This document shows, piece after piece, positions 23,453-23,574 of a DNA stretch of 23,574 nt (the first letter of the stretch is position 1; each line of letters opens with the position of its first letter). A program made the translations under genes and the position numbers. A model generated the notes under the pieces. That model worked only from the letters and a program-made list of their open reading frames with translations, was not told the origin of the DNA and made no database searches. The stretch is from CAYRFQ01 sp964423615. Lineage in GTDB: Bacteria; Planctomycetota; Planctomycetia; Gemmatales; Gemmataceae. The stretch lies in contig CAYRFQ010000113.1 of the NCBI GenBank assembly GCA_964423615.1, positions 1 to 23,574 on the forward strand. The letters run 5' to 3'.

Positions 23453-23574
23453 TTAGCGTCCTTTTCGGTTCTCCCGTTCTTCTCGTGCGCGTCGTTCGGC
23501 CTGTTCGCGTTGTTCAGCAGCTTCTCGTTCGCGTCGTTCGGCTTGTTCGCGTCGTTCCGCCGCTTCTCGTTCGC
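23453..23574 (-). CDS. C-terminus of an Arg/Glu/Ala-rich repeat protein (partial)
   Basis: Only the last 39 residues and the TAA stop are inside the window; the gene runs off the right edge. The visible part has two full 14-residue units, EREAAERREQAERR and EREAAEQREQAERR, then a degenerate AREERENRKGR tail. The corresponding 42-bp DNA units differ at few positions. The composition predicts a highly charged single helix or coiled coil. Without the N-terminus no function can be given; exported planctomycete proteins and RNA- or DNA-binding tails can both look like this. The downstream hairpin with a T-run and the conservation of repeats at protein level support a real gene. The many charged repeats also make this a likely site of length variation between strains. 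Confidence 0.7.
   Translation of the reverse strand, partial: EREAAERREQAERREREAAEQREQAERRAREERENRKGR

Noticed and set aside
23453..23574. The repeated GTTCG-containing pattern considered as a CRISPR or non-coding tandem array
   Set aside because: The 42-bp period is a multiple of three and stays in one open minus-strand frame ending in a stop codon and terminator; there are no unique spacers.

Overview
The window looks like chromosomal DNA of a planctomycete, with moderate confidence in the family Gemmataceae or a relative. The lineage call rests on gene content: a DUF1501 protein with the N-terminus typical of that family, a DUF1549/DUF1553 protein carrying planctomycete-type cytochrome motifs, and a Planctomycete-cytochrome-C domain fused to WD40 repeats. 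A PurS-PurL fusion, an endonuclease-type MutL and mixed ATG/GTG starts fit this. Base composition is moderate in GC and I see no sharp break suggesting an island. No tRNA, rRNA, CRISPR array, transposase or phage gene was found.

Layout. Positions 1-459 hold no supportable gene. Two plus-strand envelope genes follow: a secreted protein of unknown function (460-1275) and a DcaP-like outer-membrane barrel protein (1459-3003). A minus-strand block follows: a DUF502 membrane protein, a small exported protein with a helical repeat-like segment, a cytochrome-WD40 protein and an ABC-2 permease without a nearby ATPase. Next comes about 1.05 kb of gene-free DNA (8299-9367) holding a cluster of degenerate inverted repeats, the least explained part of the window.

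From 9368 the plus strand carries an NtrC-type sigma-54 response regulator, a 65-residue unknown protein, mutL, the DUF1501 gene with a strong terminator after it, the DUF1549/DUF1553 cytochrome gene, a HAD phosphatase, tyrA and purL. tyrA and purL overlap by 17 bp and are probably translationally coupled. The right end has a minus-strand methyltransferase and the 3' end of a minus-strand gene for an Arg/Glu-rich repeat protein with its own terminator.

Functionally this is mostly housekeeping (mismatch repair, tyrosine and purine synthesis, phosphatase) mixed with planctomycete envelope and cytochrome proteins. I found no convincing novel multi-gene system. The items most worth a second look are the inverted-repeat cluster, the regulator with two consecutive Fis-like helix-turn-helix units, the perfect 15-bp palindrome at 4910-4947 and the 42-bp coding repeat at the right edge.
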